From assembly GCF_016808095.1 (NCBI RefSeq), contig NC_068977.1, positions 3,470,479 to 3,534,478 of the forward strand: a DNA stretch of 64,000 nt, written 5' to 3'. Numbering within the stretch: position 1 is the stretch's first letter; each line of letters begins with the position of its first letter. This document shows, one piece after another, positions 13,201-25,959 of this stretch. The notes under the pieces are model-generated. The model was not told where the DNA came from. It did no database searches and saw only the letters and a list, made by a program, of their open reading frames with translations. A program made the translations under genes and the position numbers. The DNA comes from Vigna angularis (Eukaryota > Streptophyta > Magnoliopsida > Fabales > Fabaceae).

Positions 13201-13667
13201 TGTAGCATTGTTCATACTCACCTAAAAAAGCTCATAAATAATTTCACATCGTTCATGCTTCAATTAACAAATAATTGGTTTATTTTAGTCCTTATTCATT
13301 AGGTTACATTTTAGTTACTTGTCTTTTTTTGTTCATTTTCTTTTTACTTTTCCAATACCCATATTTTCGTGTTAGCAAGAGTTTTTAAACAATCAAAGGG
13401 TGTATGTATACGGGAAAAAAAACAAAAAAACCCTTTATCATTTTCCCGAACGGCTTAAACCGCATCTGCAATTTTCGTATATATTGCTTATTTTCTTTGT
13501 TGCATTGAACATTGGCAAACATAAAACGAAAGAATACATAGTAATTCTATTAAGAAAAACAAAAAGAATGTTCATTGAACATAAAAAGAAGACACATATT
13601 TGCACAACATTAAAAACCAAGAAACTGATACAAAAGAGATGACCCTAATAAAAAAAAACAAGGGTGA

Positions 13668-14003
13668 TCAATCACGACCTGAAGAATTACTGATACATAA
13701 TCCGCAAATGGAAGAGAAAAAACTTCCATGTACCTTATTCTGAGATTTAGATAAAGAAGGTGAAGAATTTGAATGTGTGTCACCTTCATAATTCTCCTGA
13801 TATGTTCTTCCCATTATGGTTTCTTCAATTTGTGGCACATTTGCCTCCTTGTTCTTCTTCATCTTGTTCTTCCCCGAAGAAAATGGAGCAGTACCAGCAT
13901 GACCATTGGCTTTTGCTTCCTCGAATTGTATTTGATCTTGCCATATTCTACCAGAAGATCCTTGTCTTCGAAATGAAAACGATGATCTTTGCAATGAATT
14001 CAT
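13668..14003 (-). CDS. Small protein with LQRS-SFRRQGSSG motif (MAPK-substrate-like)
   Basis: A single open exon of 111 codons starting at 14003. The N-terminus MNSLQRSSFSFRRQGSSGRI followed by W is the hallmark of a plant family of small uncharacterised proteins that includes the Arabidopsis protein annotated as a MAPK kinase substrate (At1g80180). The middle is polar and rich in lysine and serine (KNKMKKNKE, SNSSPSLSKS), and a short cysteine-containing tail (SSICGLCIS) replaces the longer C-terminus of some relatives. No signal peptide or membrane segment is seen; disorder is likely. The RRQGSSG segment offers candidate phosphorylation sites by family analogy. The gene lies about 1.2 kb from the MYB gene, on the same strand. 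The family call rests on the N-terminal motif alone. Confidence 0.75.
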   Translation of the reverse strand: MNSLQRSSFSFRRQGSSGRIWQDQIQFEEAKANGHAGTAPFSSGKNKMKKNKEANVPQIEETIMGRTYQENYEGDTHSNSSPSLSKSQNKVHGSFFSSICGLCISNSSGRD

Positions 14004-15252
14004 GATATGAATCTAAGTTTTTTCTGGATTGCAATGGAAAAATGTGTGTCTTCTCTTTCCTTCTCTCAATATGGTTTTGGATAGTGGAGAAAAGCATTCA
14101 TCTTTGGCTATAATAATCTCTTTTGTTTAGCCTGTTCATGCAAATTTAGTAATTAGCCTTCTATGTTTAGTTCTTATCCCCATAATTTTAGGCTAATTCA
14201 TTTGGGTTAGTTGCTATATCTGAAAACTTATTACTAAGTGTTCTTATCTACTTTTGGTGATGCTACTTTTTATGGATTGCATAATAATTGAACCACTGAT
14301 ATCTCTTGCTCATTTTTAGGTCTCGGGTTTTTCATTTTAGGATTTAAGGTTATTAGCATTTGAATTCTTATCTATACAGTTAGAATAGTTATTGGTAGCA
14401 GAGTTTTTTCTTCATGATTTTAGCAAAATTCCTATGTAATTTTATCCTGTCTTGTATAGCACTATATAGGGTATGTTTGCTAACTTTACATTATATCTAT
14501 TTGAAGATCACCTAACATGATTTTTCTAACTGATTTTAAGGATAAAATTTTAAAACTTTTTAACAATAATCTTCTTTTATTTCTATCTTTGTTGCATTCT
14601 ATGATTGATAGTAAAATTAAAATAAATTAAATATACATAAAATTAAGATCTCTATATCAAATAAATATGTCAAACATAAAGTGAAAGATTAATAAAATAA
14701 AATAAAAAAATTGTTTAATTTTGAGATTAAAATATGAACAACTGCTTTTTTAGTTATGCGGGTCATATATCCTATTCTGCCTCAACAAATCAGTGATTAA
14801 AATACTCAATTCATCTCACTTTTTCTTGTGGGCTAGCAAACATTCTAGCAGTCGACAAAGTGCATTTTCTATTGATCCATGATAAAAAAAAAGAAAACTA
14901 CTTTGAATATTTATTCATATTAAGGATTTCCTAGTACATGGATGCTAAATCGGCATAGCTATATCAAACCCAAAACCTTAAAAGGGATTAATCTTAATTA
15001 TATCCTTACACATTAACATCCAAAATTCAGTACATGTTTATTTTGTTAAATGAAATACACATCTTTTAAAAAAGTGTTAAAAACTAAAAAAACATTGTAA
15101 AAGATTAACAAGAACTAAATCATGTATAAGAAGCATTGCAAAATGGTAAATCATAACAAAATCTGTAACTGGAAAAACATAATGAATGGTTTAACTTTTT
15201 GCTACATCCTAGTGATGTGCCCTGCTAATCACCAATAAGCAGAAAAAGACAC
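14004..15252. other. Intergenic region between the small gene and the MYB gene
   Basis: It contains the promoter side of the LQRS gene and the 3' flank of the MYB gene, both on the minus strand. It is AT-rich with no supported ORF, RNA gene or repeat. Confidence 0.5.
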
Positions 15253-17122
15253 TTAGTAGTCAAAAGAAGCATCCAAAAGTTCTGGAAATGCTGCTCTTAA
15301 CTCACTATCCCTGTCCAGAATACCATCTACAAATGAATGACCTTCACATTGCTTTTTAATTTGATATTCCATGCTTCCACCACAACAACCCTCAACTGCT
15401 GCAACTCCTTGTTTGTCATGGCCATTGGTTTTGGCATTGATGGAAAGATCAGCTTCACTTTGCACCAGACTTGAGGGGTTCAGTGACCACACAAATGAGT
15501 CACTGTGAAGAAACTCACTCCAATCAAAGGAGGAACAATGAGGGGCAGTTTGAGCCTGAGGGGTTTGGCAAGAGTAGGACTGTGGTGAGCCTAACTGGGT
15601 GAGGTTGGAAGAAGATGAGGATGAGGTGGAGGATGCAGTTTCACTGAAGACTTGAGATTGCACATTTTCTGTGGTGAGGACTTGGTAAGGAATGTGGTGT
15701 TGCCATGAGTGAACTTGACCCTCTTGTGTGTTCTCCACCACTGACTTATTGGAACCTGATGGTTCAGTTTTGGTTGGTGCCATGTTGTTCATCATCAAAT
15801 CCTTGTTAACATAAGCCATTTGGTTAGTGGTGGTGGTGTTTGGGAAGCCACTGATGCTTCCCAAATCAGAGAGGACTTGTGATACTGGTTTATGAGTCAC
15901 TGGATCAATTCCCATCTTCATAAGCTTCTTCCTTAGCTTTGTGTTCCAGTAGTTCTTCACATCATTGTCAGTTCTCCCAGGTAATCTTCTTGCAATTAAA
16001 GACCATCTGAAAAGAAAATGTGATTAGATGTCACAAATAAGGAGATCAGATTTTTTTTCCCTTTAAATAAATAAAAAAAAATGTTAAAAGAAAGGCAAAG
16101 TGAAAAAAATGGGGTTATATGGTTAGCACATTTGTGATGCATGTCAAAGTTTATGGTTAGTTCATTCTCTCAATAAACCAAGACAACACAGTTTATATTT
16201 TCCTCATGCAACATATACCAGCAAGTGCATTAAGTTTTGTCATGCTAATTTTGCTTACTTTGTGAGGCTAATAGCTATATCATAAAAACAGAATTTACTA
16301 AATTGCATCCCACCCTATAGTGTGATTAGACAGCTTGGAATTAACTATTATCATTTTAGAAATTAAATCCCCTTTAATAAATCATTAGGTGAATGACATG
16401 TTAAGAAATTTACTTAACTCGTGATGAAATAACTTATGTTAGGATACACTCTGATACATGCTAAAAAGTATGTTTTAAGTTTAATTTAATCTTATGAAAT
16501 TAACTTATAAAATAAAATTTATATTTATTCTATATTATAAATTAATCTTATCTCAGACTGATTTCTAATTACACATGTAGTTAAAAACTTAAAATACAAA
16601 AAATGATGACAGATAAGCTCTTTATACAGAAATTAAACTGAAATTTTAGATGTTACAGTCTGATAAATTATTTCATCTGTGCCACCTTTCATATTGGTTT
16701 CATAGAATGCACTGAGGCCATTGAAGCATTTTACCAAATATATAGAGTGGAAGATACCTGCTTCCTATGGCGCCATGAAGGTTAATAATGAGCTCTTCTT
16801 CTTGGGGAGTAAAACTATCATGCTTGAGGTCAGGTCTTAGATAGTTGGTCCATCTTAGTCTGCAACTTTTACCACACCTATTCAGACCTGCAAACAATTA
16901 AAGAAAAGAGAGTAAAGTTGCATCATAACATAGTTATGTCTCTAAATTCCTATTCCTACATTGTTTGGAAAGAAAAGGGTAGAAGAAACCTGCTTTCTTT
17001 GGAACCAATGTCCAGTTTCCAGTTCCATGATTGGCTACATAGGCAAGTATTTTAGCATCTTCCTCAGGAGTCCAAAGACCCCTTTTCACATTGGATTTGT
17101 CACAACAAGGAGGCCTTCCCAT
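15253..17122 (-). CDS. R2R3-MYB transcription factor, MYB35/TDF1 type
   Basis: Three exons on the minus strand: 16990-17122, 16758-16887 and 15253-16006 (stop TAA), 338 residues; both introns are GT-AG and interrupt the R2 and R3 repeats at the positions usual for plant R2R3-MYBs. The start [17 protein letters not shown] is the standard R2R3 opening. R2 spans about residues 14-61 and ends [16 protein letters not shown]3 spans about 67-112 and ends [15 protein letters not shown]; its first tryptophan is replaced by F, as in most plant MYBs. After the DNA-binding domain comes [20 protein letters not shown], which together with [14 protein letters not shown] matches the MYB35/TDF1 clade. In Arabidopsis TDF1 acts in the anther tapetum between DYT1 and AMS. 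The long serine-rich C-terminus ends [11 protein letters not shown]. Upstream in-frame codons to 17305 are 5' UTR, not coding. Confidence 0.88.
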
Positions 17123-17961
17123 TTTTTGTGAAAAGAGAGACAGAAGAAAAAGCAGAAATGCAGAGTGAATTATGTAATGGTGATGCAATATGCATTGAAG
17201 GGTAACTTTAAAGTGGTGAAAGGGGCTAATGTTTAAGATATGAAGAGGCAAGAAAAGCATGCAAATATTGGCTCCTAATAACAACAATTGCATGATTATG
17301 TTCATCTTTCTGTAAACAAAAATTTAAAACCAAAACTATTTGTATGACATCAGAAACATAATGCAAGTGCCTTCCCAATTCCTTCCTCTCCCAAAAGCAA
17401 TATCTATTTCGGGTGCAATTTGAATGACCTCTTTGGTTAGAACTGACAACATTAACTCATTTAATTTGGTAATGCAATCCAAATTCTTTCATCTTATAGT
17501 TGATTGGCCTCTTAATAGTACAAAATCTTTGCTTAAGACAAAACAATAATGAAAAAGTACACATAGACCCTGTCACTAGATAGATTCATTCTCAGAGAGC
17601 CTGTGTAAGCATCATTACCACTAAATTATGAAAAATAAATTCTACTCTACATAAATGCTGTTTAAGTGAACCTGTGAGCTACCATGAATACAATGCTATC
17701 ATGTAATCATACTTCCATTTGTATCACATACACATACATGTATTTGGTATATCTTTGTCTTCCAAAGAGAAGAGGAAAGTCTTAACAAAAGTTTTTTTAT
17801 CCTTTCTAGTAAATTTTATTCATCAAAGCTATCCCATCCATATTATGACGGATTTTATTTTGTCACTTCCTGATTTTTATATGAAAAAAAAAGTTTTTCT
17901 AAAATAAATTAAATGTTTGGGCATCACTTAAACTCAAAATTAAACTGTTTTCATAAGTATT

Positions 17962-18057
<96 letters not shown>

Positions 18058-19210
18058 GTTGCCATTTTCTTATATACAAACTGCTTTTTACATTGAAAAC
18101 ATAATTATGATAGAGTGTAATAATAACAACAATTAATTATACATTAGATTAATTATTTAAATAATTTATTTTTTCTTGTTAGAATCCAAAAAGTTGAAGA
18201 GTTGTGATAAGAAATAGAATTAATCAAATTTTAAATCTTTGATAAATTTGTATATTTTTAATTGAATCTTTTCTTTTTAATTTGTTAAATACTTAAATTT
18301 TTTTCATTTTTTTAATTAAATTTTAAAATTTAACTGTTTTTATTTTTCTAAAAAAATCACATAAATTATTGAATAAAAAAATTAAACAATAAAAACTTAA
18401 TATAAAATATTTGAGAATTCAATAAATTAAAAGTTAAGTAAAATTGATGTATAAACTTAAAACTTAATTACACGTAAAACAATAATTTCAATTTCTTACG
18501 AGGAATTATATTTGTCTATTTCTTTTACACTCTATTTTTAGCTTATTTTTATTCATTACTATATCCTTATTTTGTCCTATTTCTCTTAAGCAAAACACTT
18601 ATAATATCATTTCAGTTCTCATAGACTATCACTTCATTAAAGTCCATTCTTTATATTGTTCTATTCATGGTAAAAGACTCAACTGTGAGTACTTTCAAAC
18701 AAGAACATTTTTACGGAAGTGCAGTGAGAACAACAGAAACAGTAAAGTATGATTGAGTACATAAAAATAGTTTATAATTTAATCAAAACTTCTTTTCAAA
18801 GTATTTCAGTTAACTCCTTATAATAGTTTATAAAAATATCTTATAATATAACTTCATCTTATTTCACCTTTGATTACTAAAACAACTCAAACAATGATAA
18901 TCAATTGTCTATAGGCACTTAATCAAGTTCTACTCAAATACAACATATATCCAAAATGCATGAAAAGCGGTATCAGGCAATAAAAACACCCTCTAGACAG
19001 AGAATGGTGTATCCAGTTTTATCTTTGACCATTAAAATATGGCTAAAAATTAAATCCTTTGTGTTCTAAGAAAACAGAATGAAATGTACTGGCAGAATTC
19101 ATGGTTATAGTTCACAACAAAATGAATGTTATATATATATACATTATATTTCACAATGTAGTATGTTTCTACATGCATTTAAGTGCAAAGAAGAAAAGGT
19201 AACAGACTCT
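17123..19210. other. Intergenic region between MYB and prolyl hydroxylase genes
   Basis: Upstream flank of the MYB gene and 3' flank of the prolyl 4-hydroxylase gene. The only structure seen is the long AT microsatellite at 17964-18052. The rest is AT-rich and has no supported ORF. Confidence 0.5.
17964..18052. repeat. (AT)n microsatellite, about 90 bases
   Basis: An almost pure AT dinucleotide tract about 0.85 kb upstream of the MYB start codon. It should be highly variable in length and can fold into a hairpin. Confidence 0.92.
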
Positions 19211-22200
19211 TTAAGAAGAGCAGACATTGCAACTCTTCATGCACTTTCCTTTGACTCCTTCACCTCCAACCATATAAAGTGGATTCTTCTCACATTCACC
19301 TACTTTAGCCCACCTATAGCAATTCTCGTTCTCATCAACACAGTCTCCAGTACTCTCAAGTGATCTCACAGGTTTTTCAAAGTCACTCACGTGAATCCAC
19401 TTGGTTGCAGACCACTTTTCACCCTCAATGACTGGACAGCTTCCATGCAAGCTATTGCTATCAGTAGTTGCATCAAGATTAAGACTGAAGAACAACAAGG
19501 CATCACCCTTACGAGGTTTTACTGAAAAGACAAAAAAAATTGTTAGATTTATGGGTGAGATTAAAATAATAGTGACACTGAAATATCAAGGATAAGAATA
19601 GTTAAGTTCATTCAGTACTGAAAACCATTGAATTCTTAGTGTGTGAAATATTAACAGTCACATGGCAATTTTGATGGCAAGAGAAAGAAAGATGTCTCTA
19701 CAAAGCCACACATAACCTATATGATTTTAACCAAGTTAGTAAATACCAAATGAAACAGCTAAGCAAAAAACTCCGTTATAATTATTACAATTATAGGGGA
19801 AATATTCATTTGCCTCACCTGTTTCAACTTTAGTGAGAAAGGACCAAATTGATATTTTATATATGTTGAAATTATAGGATCTAGTAAGAGAAAATAAGAT
19901 ATACTGCAAACTACTAATTCAATGGTCCTATTTAAAGAGTAATGACTAAGCCAAATACTACTGTACTGTTACTAGAAAAAGGAAAAGCCCAAGCCTACTG
20001 GAAGTGTGTGTCACATGAGCTTACATCATGAAACTTGAGAGCTCGTGTTGATAAGTTTCTCTAAGAAGGTTATTCAAATAAGCTAAAAATTATACCACAA
20101 ACTATTTTCATAAGCCCTAAAAACAATGAGTCTCTGCATATGAGACTGCAACATTCATCGTACTAAGAAGGAGAATGTGAAATTATGTACACCACATGAT
20201 ATTATACACCAGAGACCTCCAGGAATGTTTCTCTGATGTAGTTAAAAATAAAAAACATTTAAGTCGATATAAAAAAAACTGCTAATATTTTGTAAAGGCA
20301 TCCAAATATATATACCTGCATATCCTTTGTGAGCACATTCGGACCAGGTATCATCTTTTGGCTGAAACAACTTTCCCTGAAAATGAAAAATAATTGATCA
20401 TGATTTCAATTTTTCTTTTTGATTGAGGGAAGGGATTCAGAATGAAACATCAGAGAATCAAAGCCATGAGAAAATATTTACCTCAGAATTGGGAAAAATT
20501 GTTTCCCCACCCTTCTCAACATTAGACAGATACATCAATACAGTAGCAATCCGATGGCCACCCATAATTTGATTAGCTTTGTCATGGAAGTAATCAAAGT
20601 GTGGTTCATACTTCTCACCATTCTCATAGTGCAATACTTGCATTGACTCACCATTCTCTGATGCAATGGACATACGTTTATATTAAAGAAAAGAAAAGCA
20701 AATACTGAACTGGATCAAAGAATGATATTGTTTACTAACCTACAGGAAGGAATGTCCATGCAGAAACTCGGCATTCAATATCAGCAACTGTTTCATCCTT
20801 AAAAGATCAAATATAGAAAAAAGAGGATTCAAATCATATATAATAAGTAATAAACATAATAAACTTTTATTATTTATTAAACAGAACCTCTACTGTTAAC
20901 AGCAAACAGGATTCAAATCATTTTTTTAACCCCCAGTTTGTTCTCTCGGGATCTCAATCTCATGATTTGACAGATCTTGCCCATTAACTTCAAAGGATAT
21001 ATTTGGTCATGAGACAGAATTATTAACTTGTTACTCTTATGCCCTGAAAGAGTAAACCATTAACCTCTGATAACAGCACTGTAGAACTGACGGTACCAGC
21101 CCTCCATGCATGCACATTAAACATTTAAATGCAAGATAGTATCAAAGTCTATCCTAGATTGTAATCATCTCAAACAAGCAAACAGACATTGAGCATGTTT
21201 ACCACCTCATTTTCCTAAAGAAAAAGCTACACAGAAGTCACAGGTGGATGTGCAAGAGATAAAATTCCATTTCTAGCATTTAGCAAGAGCGAGTGCAAAC
21301 ATTCTGTAGCACACACATCTCCCTATTCACATGTTAACTTGTGGTTTGGTACATCTTCACTTCATTGTAGTTATAATTCAATCCAAATTTTGCATACACT
21401 TCTATTTAACTTAGTCAAGTTAAGAATCTATCTATACTTGTTTTCCTAAGATCAATCAGACCTCCAAGTCAAGAATCTATCTATACATTTTATGCTTATC
21501 ATCAAAATCTCCAAGCTAATTGCTAAAACATTTCTCACAATCTAGCATTATTAAAAAACATGATGTATTCATATAAAATTGCAGCCAAAAAATTTTGAAA
21601 AAAGAACTTCACCAACCATACTTCTCTATAACCTACATAATTAATCATAATCAAATAAAAGCATTGAAGGTTTTCACATAGCATAAAATAAATTTTGATT
21701 CATCACACCTGTGCCTTGTTCAGAAACATTCCAGAACTCGTTCTGACTTCACTCATTATACTTTTACCAGACTCATTATCTGCCACCATAGACTTCTCCA
21801 GCTTGTCCTTGGCCTAATATCAAAAAAAATCAGACAAAACAAAATATGATATATAATCCCATAAAAATCTCACATAAACCCAACGATAGAGGTTTTAAAT
21901 TGTAGCCACAATTTCGTCACAACCCTTAATATTGCGATAAATTGCGGACAAATGCAGCCTCAGCAACCACAAAGCGATTGCAGTCACAGAAATCCCAAAA
22001 AACCATTAAGTTGCAGCCTAGATCACAGTCGCAGACCCTTTTCTAAAGCCTTGATTTTCTAATGTATTGATAATAAAAACAAAAGGATAAAAATGCCTTA
22101 GTTCCCTCAATTTAAGGTCAAAATTGGTCGTAGTTCCTATGCTTTACAAAAGACGAACGGAATTCAACAATTATAGAAAATAAGATCAAAATGCATCGAT

Positions 22201-22726
22201 TACAAAAAATACCAAGACCAAAATCCAGTCATTGTTTTAAAAGTATAAGGACTAAGATCAAAAACTAAATCTAACCAGAGCTATCACATGGTCGCATTCT
22301 TCCTCCTTCAAGAATCCCTTGTACAGAAAAGCCCTGCATGACATAATTCACAAAAATTCAACAACAAAAGAAAATAAAATCGACCCATTTGTCTAACAAA
22401 GGAAAAGGTCAAACCTGGGATTCCATGAGAGCTGAGTGACCCGTGTGGGATCAAATTTCACTGAACAGACTCCTTTGTTCAACCCAAGCCCCGATCCATG
22501 GCTGAAAACAAACACCCACAAACCAAAACATAAAAAAATGTAATATTTTAAACTCATTCACGGGCAGAGAGATACCCAAATGGCAAAAGTGCATTCAGAA
22601 ATAAAATTATCATCATCATTACGTGGCCTTGGCTTCTTCGTCCACACCAGGCAACCGAATGGAGGAAACAGAGATCTCAAAACAGAGGAAACAGAGAAAG
22701 AGCGACACGAAACGGCTAGAAACCAT
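19211..22726 (-). CDS. Prolyl 4-hydroxylase with ShK domain (ER, type II membrane)
   Basis: Eight exons on the minus strand: 22623-22726, 22415-22501, 22276-22333, 21709-21813, 20740-20797, 20482-20657, 20316-20376, 19211-19521 (stop TAA), giving 319 residues with all phases consistent. The N-terminus MVSSRFVSLFLCFLCFEISV is a signal anchor. The 2-oxoglutarate/Fe(II) dioxygenase core shows YEPHFDYFHD (the HxD iron ligands), MYLSNVEKGGETIFP, the distal histidine in NSLHGSCPV and the lysine in EKWSATKWIH that should bind 2-oxoglutarate. The last ~42 residues have six cysteines in a ShK/ShKT pattern (CVDENENC...CMKSCNVC), found in a subset of plant P4Hs. Such enzymes hydroxylate proline in extensins and arabinogalactan proteins in the ER/Golgi. 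The start is about 1.0 kb from the MULE insertion at 23743. Confidence 0.92.
21889..22062. mobile_element. Probable MITE remnant in a P4H intron
   Basis: Lies between the exons at 21709-21813 and 22276-22333. It begins GAGGTTTTAAATTG and ends AAAGCCTTGATTTTC, roughly inverted relative to each other. It resembles the right part of the repeat in the DUF1336 intron (6575-6947), sharing AAAAACC.TTA.GTT and a CTTGATT end. Confidence 0.45.
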
Positions 22727-23733
22727 GGTGAAAGGCTTTTTCGGTGGGCAATCTGAGAAGAGTGTTGAAATTTATGCAATGTAATAAAAGAGTTGAAAGT
22801 GAAAATGTGGGCGTTTTTTCAATCTCGGTTTGTCGTTTTCAGAGCAATGAGGATTCTACGAAACGCCCACTGGTTTTGATTTGGCTTTCTACTTCCTCTG
22901 TCTGTTTCTAATGTGTGCTTAAACCCACCTTCTCGAACCTTCGTTTACCGCATCAACACGAAAAAAAAAACATGTTCTACCAGTTTGTAATAATATATTG
23001 TTATTGTTATATGTAGTCTTTCTAAGGTTAAATCGCTATTTATTCATTTATTTTAATTTAATATGGTTTTATATTCTAAACATTTAATTTAATTTAACCC
23101 TATATTTTATCAAATGGATGTTTGGATTAAAAAATAAATGAACAGGAACATTTTTTGTAACTTAGAAATTTGATTCTTTTATTTTATGCTCTCAATCAAA
23201 ATGAAATTATTTTTTAATATGTTTTCGGTTTCAGAAGTCAATTTTGAGAAGTGGACAATCTTGAGAGTCCAACCACGTCTTTCTCCCATGCTTAAGGTGT
23301 GGTGAGAGGAAAGAAATTGTGTGTCTCTCTCTATATTTAAATAAATTAGCTAAATTGTGGTTTGAGAATTTTTAAATTTTGATAATATGTTTTAAATATT
23401 AAATAATTAAGAAGATGAAATATACATTTATCTGTTAGTTTGTGAAGGAAAAAAATATAAATTATGATTAAAAAATAGGAAATTAAGATTTCATCATCTA
23501 TATTATAAATTTTAATTTATTTGAATATAGGAGTATATTTGTTTAATTAATTTTTTTATCTATAATTATCAATAAAGAATATTTCTTTTGAATGTTTGAT
23601 AATTGTTTTTTCTAATACATATTTTACTATCGATTTTACTTTTATCAATACAAAATACACATAGATTTTTAGTTTTTAAATTAAATACAAAATTAGAATT
23701 TGTCTTTACGTCAAACTTTAAAATAAATGAATA
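22727..23733. other. Upstream region of the prolyl hydroxylase gene
   Basis: About 1 kb between the P4H start codon and the MULE target duplication. Its proximal 200 bases are GC-richer and pyrimidine-rich (promoter and 5' UTR); the rest is AT-rich. The MULE insertion displaced whatever lay further upstream. Confidence 0.5.
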
Positions 23734-23742
23734 TATTTCCTA

Positions 23743-25165
23743 GGAAAATGATACTCGAACAACCAAATTTGACAACATTTGGACACGGCACACGTGTCAG
23801 CGTACGAGCAGTCCACGTTTTAAAGAGAAAAGCTGCTGCATTCTGAGAAAACCTGCTGCAAGTGTGACGTGGCGAGGGACGGGCACGGGCAGCTTAGGGT
23901 GTGCGTTCCAAATTTGAAATGATATTCGAGTAGAGAGAGAAGCGGCGCGAACATTGGAGACGCTCAAACGTGACCTAGACAGAGAGACGAGAGAGTTGGA
24001 GAAAGGGTTCACGAGCGAGAGAGAGAGACGGAGTGGTTGCCGGAGTGCCGCCGTTCACTGTCGAAGGTCGTGTCGGAGAGATCGAACGTCTCCAGCCCGT
24101 TCCGTTTCACGGCGGCGCAGGTGCGACGTGGAGCGGTCGACGCGAACACGGCATCGTGTTTCCTCCGTTCCGGCCCAGCGACCTAGGGAGGCGTTGAAGG
24201 TGTCGCTTCGTTCCAGGGGGTTCCGTCCCTGTCTCGGAGTGCCGTCGGACGTTCGCCGGAGTCTCGCCGGAGTGTGGGCTGTCACACATTTGTCCAAAAA
24301 GAGGGGTTTTCCGCCACGCGTCGTCTTCACTGAAGGTTGGTTTGCTTTTTGATTTTTCAGTGGAATTAATGTTGAATACATGGATCATGTTGTTATTGGA
24401 TTGGATTTGGTGTTGTTCTGTTACTCATTTTTATACAAGTTCTGTGGTTAATCTTACATTGTTGCTGTAATTCTGTTCGATTGGTAGTCATGGATTGCGT
24501 TGGCCTTGCTGTAAAAAAACTTCAACCCAATAACCCACTTTATTCGGCTTTGGTAGCAGTAATGTTGGTGAACCAAGGGTCCTAGAGAATGTATTTTTAT
24601 GCGAGACGAATTTGTTAATAAAATGTTAAGATTTGTTCCGAAACTACTTAGAAGTAGCTGAAATGAGGGAAAACAAACAAGCCACACCAAAATGAGAGTG
24701 ATGGACGTAGTTGGCCTTGGTGTGCAAAAACTGGCACCCAGGTACCCACTTATTTTGCCTAAGGTACCAGTTCTGTTCCTGTGCCATTAGTGTTAGAAAA
24801 TGTTGTTTTATGTGGCACGAATATGTTAAAAAAATGTTAAGAAATTGTTCCCAGATTACTTAGAAGTAGATAAAATGAGGGAAAACAAAGAAGACACCCC
24901 AAAATGAGAGTGATGGACGTAGTTGGCCTTGGTGTGCAAAAACTGGCACCCAGGTACCCACTTATTTTGCCTAAGGTACCAGTTCTGTTCCTGTGCCATT
25001 AGTGTTAGAAAATGTTGTTTTATGTGGCAGGAATTATATGAATTAGTAAATGACTATTATTTTTTTGTTCTCTTTTTTTTCGTGGTTTAACAAATGGTGA
25101 CAATGTTTGTTATGATTTCCAATTTGTTGTTTTAGTTGATTGTGTTGGTGTAGTGTTATTATACA
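23743..25165 (+). repeat. Left inverted arm of the MULE
   Basis: Outer ~600 bases are GC-rich with ORFs on both strands that mirror those of the right arm. They are probably not genes, because the identical reading occurs only as part of the arm. The inner portion (24488-25040) contains about 2.5 tandem copies of a ~212-bp unit with GGACGTAGTTGGCCTTGGTG and GGTACCCACTTATTTTGCCT. Similarity to the right arm continues through TGTTATGATTTCCAATTTGT and fades near 25165. Confidence 0.82.
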
Positions 25166-25304
25166 TTGAATTCTGTGTTATTTTGATTTGGGGATTACTG
25201 TCATGTTGGTCACCTCCTGTCTAGTTCAAATATCTGGCATTTCTTAAAGAGAGTTTAAATTAAATTCATTGTGCTTGAATATGAATACTATGTATTAAGT
25301 TTCC

Positions 25305-25610
25305 GTTTTCTGTTCATTCACACCCCATCCGTCTAGCAGTTCCAGCAGCAGGCCCATGAGAAGCTTGGGAGCTGCAACGTTGGAAGCATTCACGTCCAGC
25401 TGCATCAAACAGCAGCAACGACAACACACACCGTCTTCAAGTCCAGCCGAATTGGATGCACATGTTGAGATGGGAGAGAAGTGGAAAGCTGACACAGACC
25501 TTGTTTATTCCAGCATGGGCAACGATGGTGTGCAGAACATGCAGAAGTGTAAACAAAATGGAGGGCCCCACATGGCTTTATCTGACAGAGAAGCAAAAGA
25601 GTGATGGAAG
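25305..25610 (+). other. Unidentified coding-like segment inside the MULE
   Basis: An 82-codon open frame (25356-25604, starting MRSLGAATLEAFTSSC) lies in sequence with more GC than its surroundings. It has a glutamine/serine-rich stretch (KQQQRQHTPSSSPAE) and no domain I recognise. It could be captured host sequence or chance. Confidence 0.3.
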
Positions 25611-25959
25611 AAATTCATTAAAGGTTGCTAATGGGAGACAACAGCATGGCAACCTGGCTGGAAACGCACGAGGCAGCACCAGAACGAGACTTGAGAATTT
25701 GGCTTTCTGTATTGTAATGAATTTTAATTTGAATGAACAATGTCATTTAATTTCCTGTTACTGAATTGTCAATTTTATTCTACTGATGCGATTAAATTTC
25801 TTCTGAAATCTGATCTGTGTTGTTGTGTGTCTGCCATTTAATTTATACTGTTGTTGATTGTTTGAAATTTAATTTTTACGTTTGTTTGTACTGATAGTTT
25901 TATTGTGCGAGTTTACTGTTCCTGCAATTGCGTTTCTGCTGGTTTTGAATTCTGCACGT

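Noticed and set aside
17130..17305. Upstream in-frame extension of the MYB N-terminus
   Set aside because: The conserved MGRPPCC start lies at 17122; the added residues are hydrophobic 5' UTR translation unlike any MYB.
24055..24381. 108-codon ORF on the minus strand, also present as its twin at 29219-29545
   Set aside because: Both lie in the MULE arms and mirror each other; GC-rich sequence is open in several frames on both strands. No protein family was recognised, so they are treated as arm sequence.
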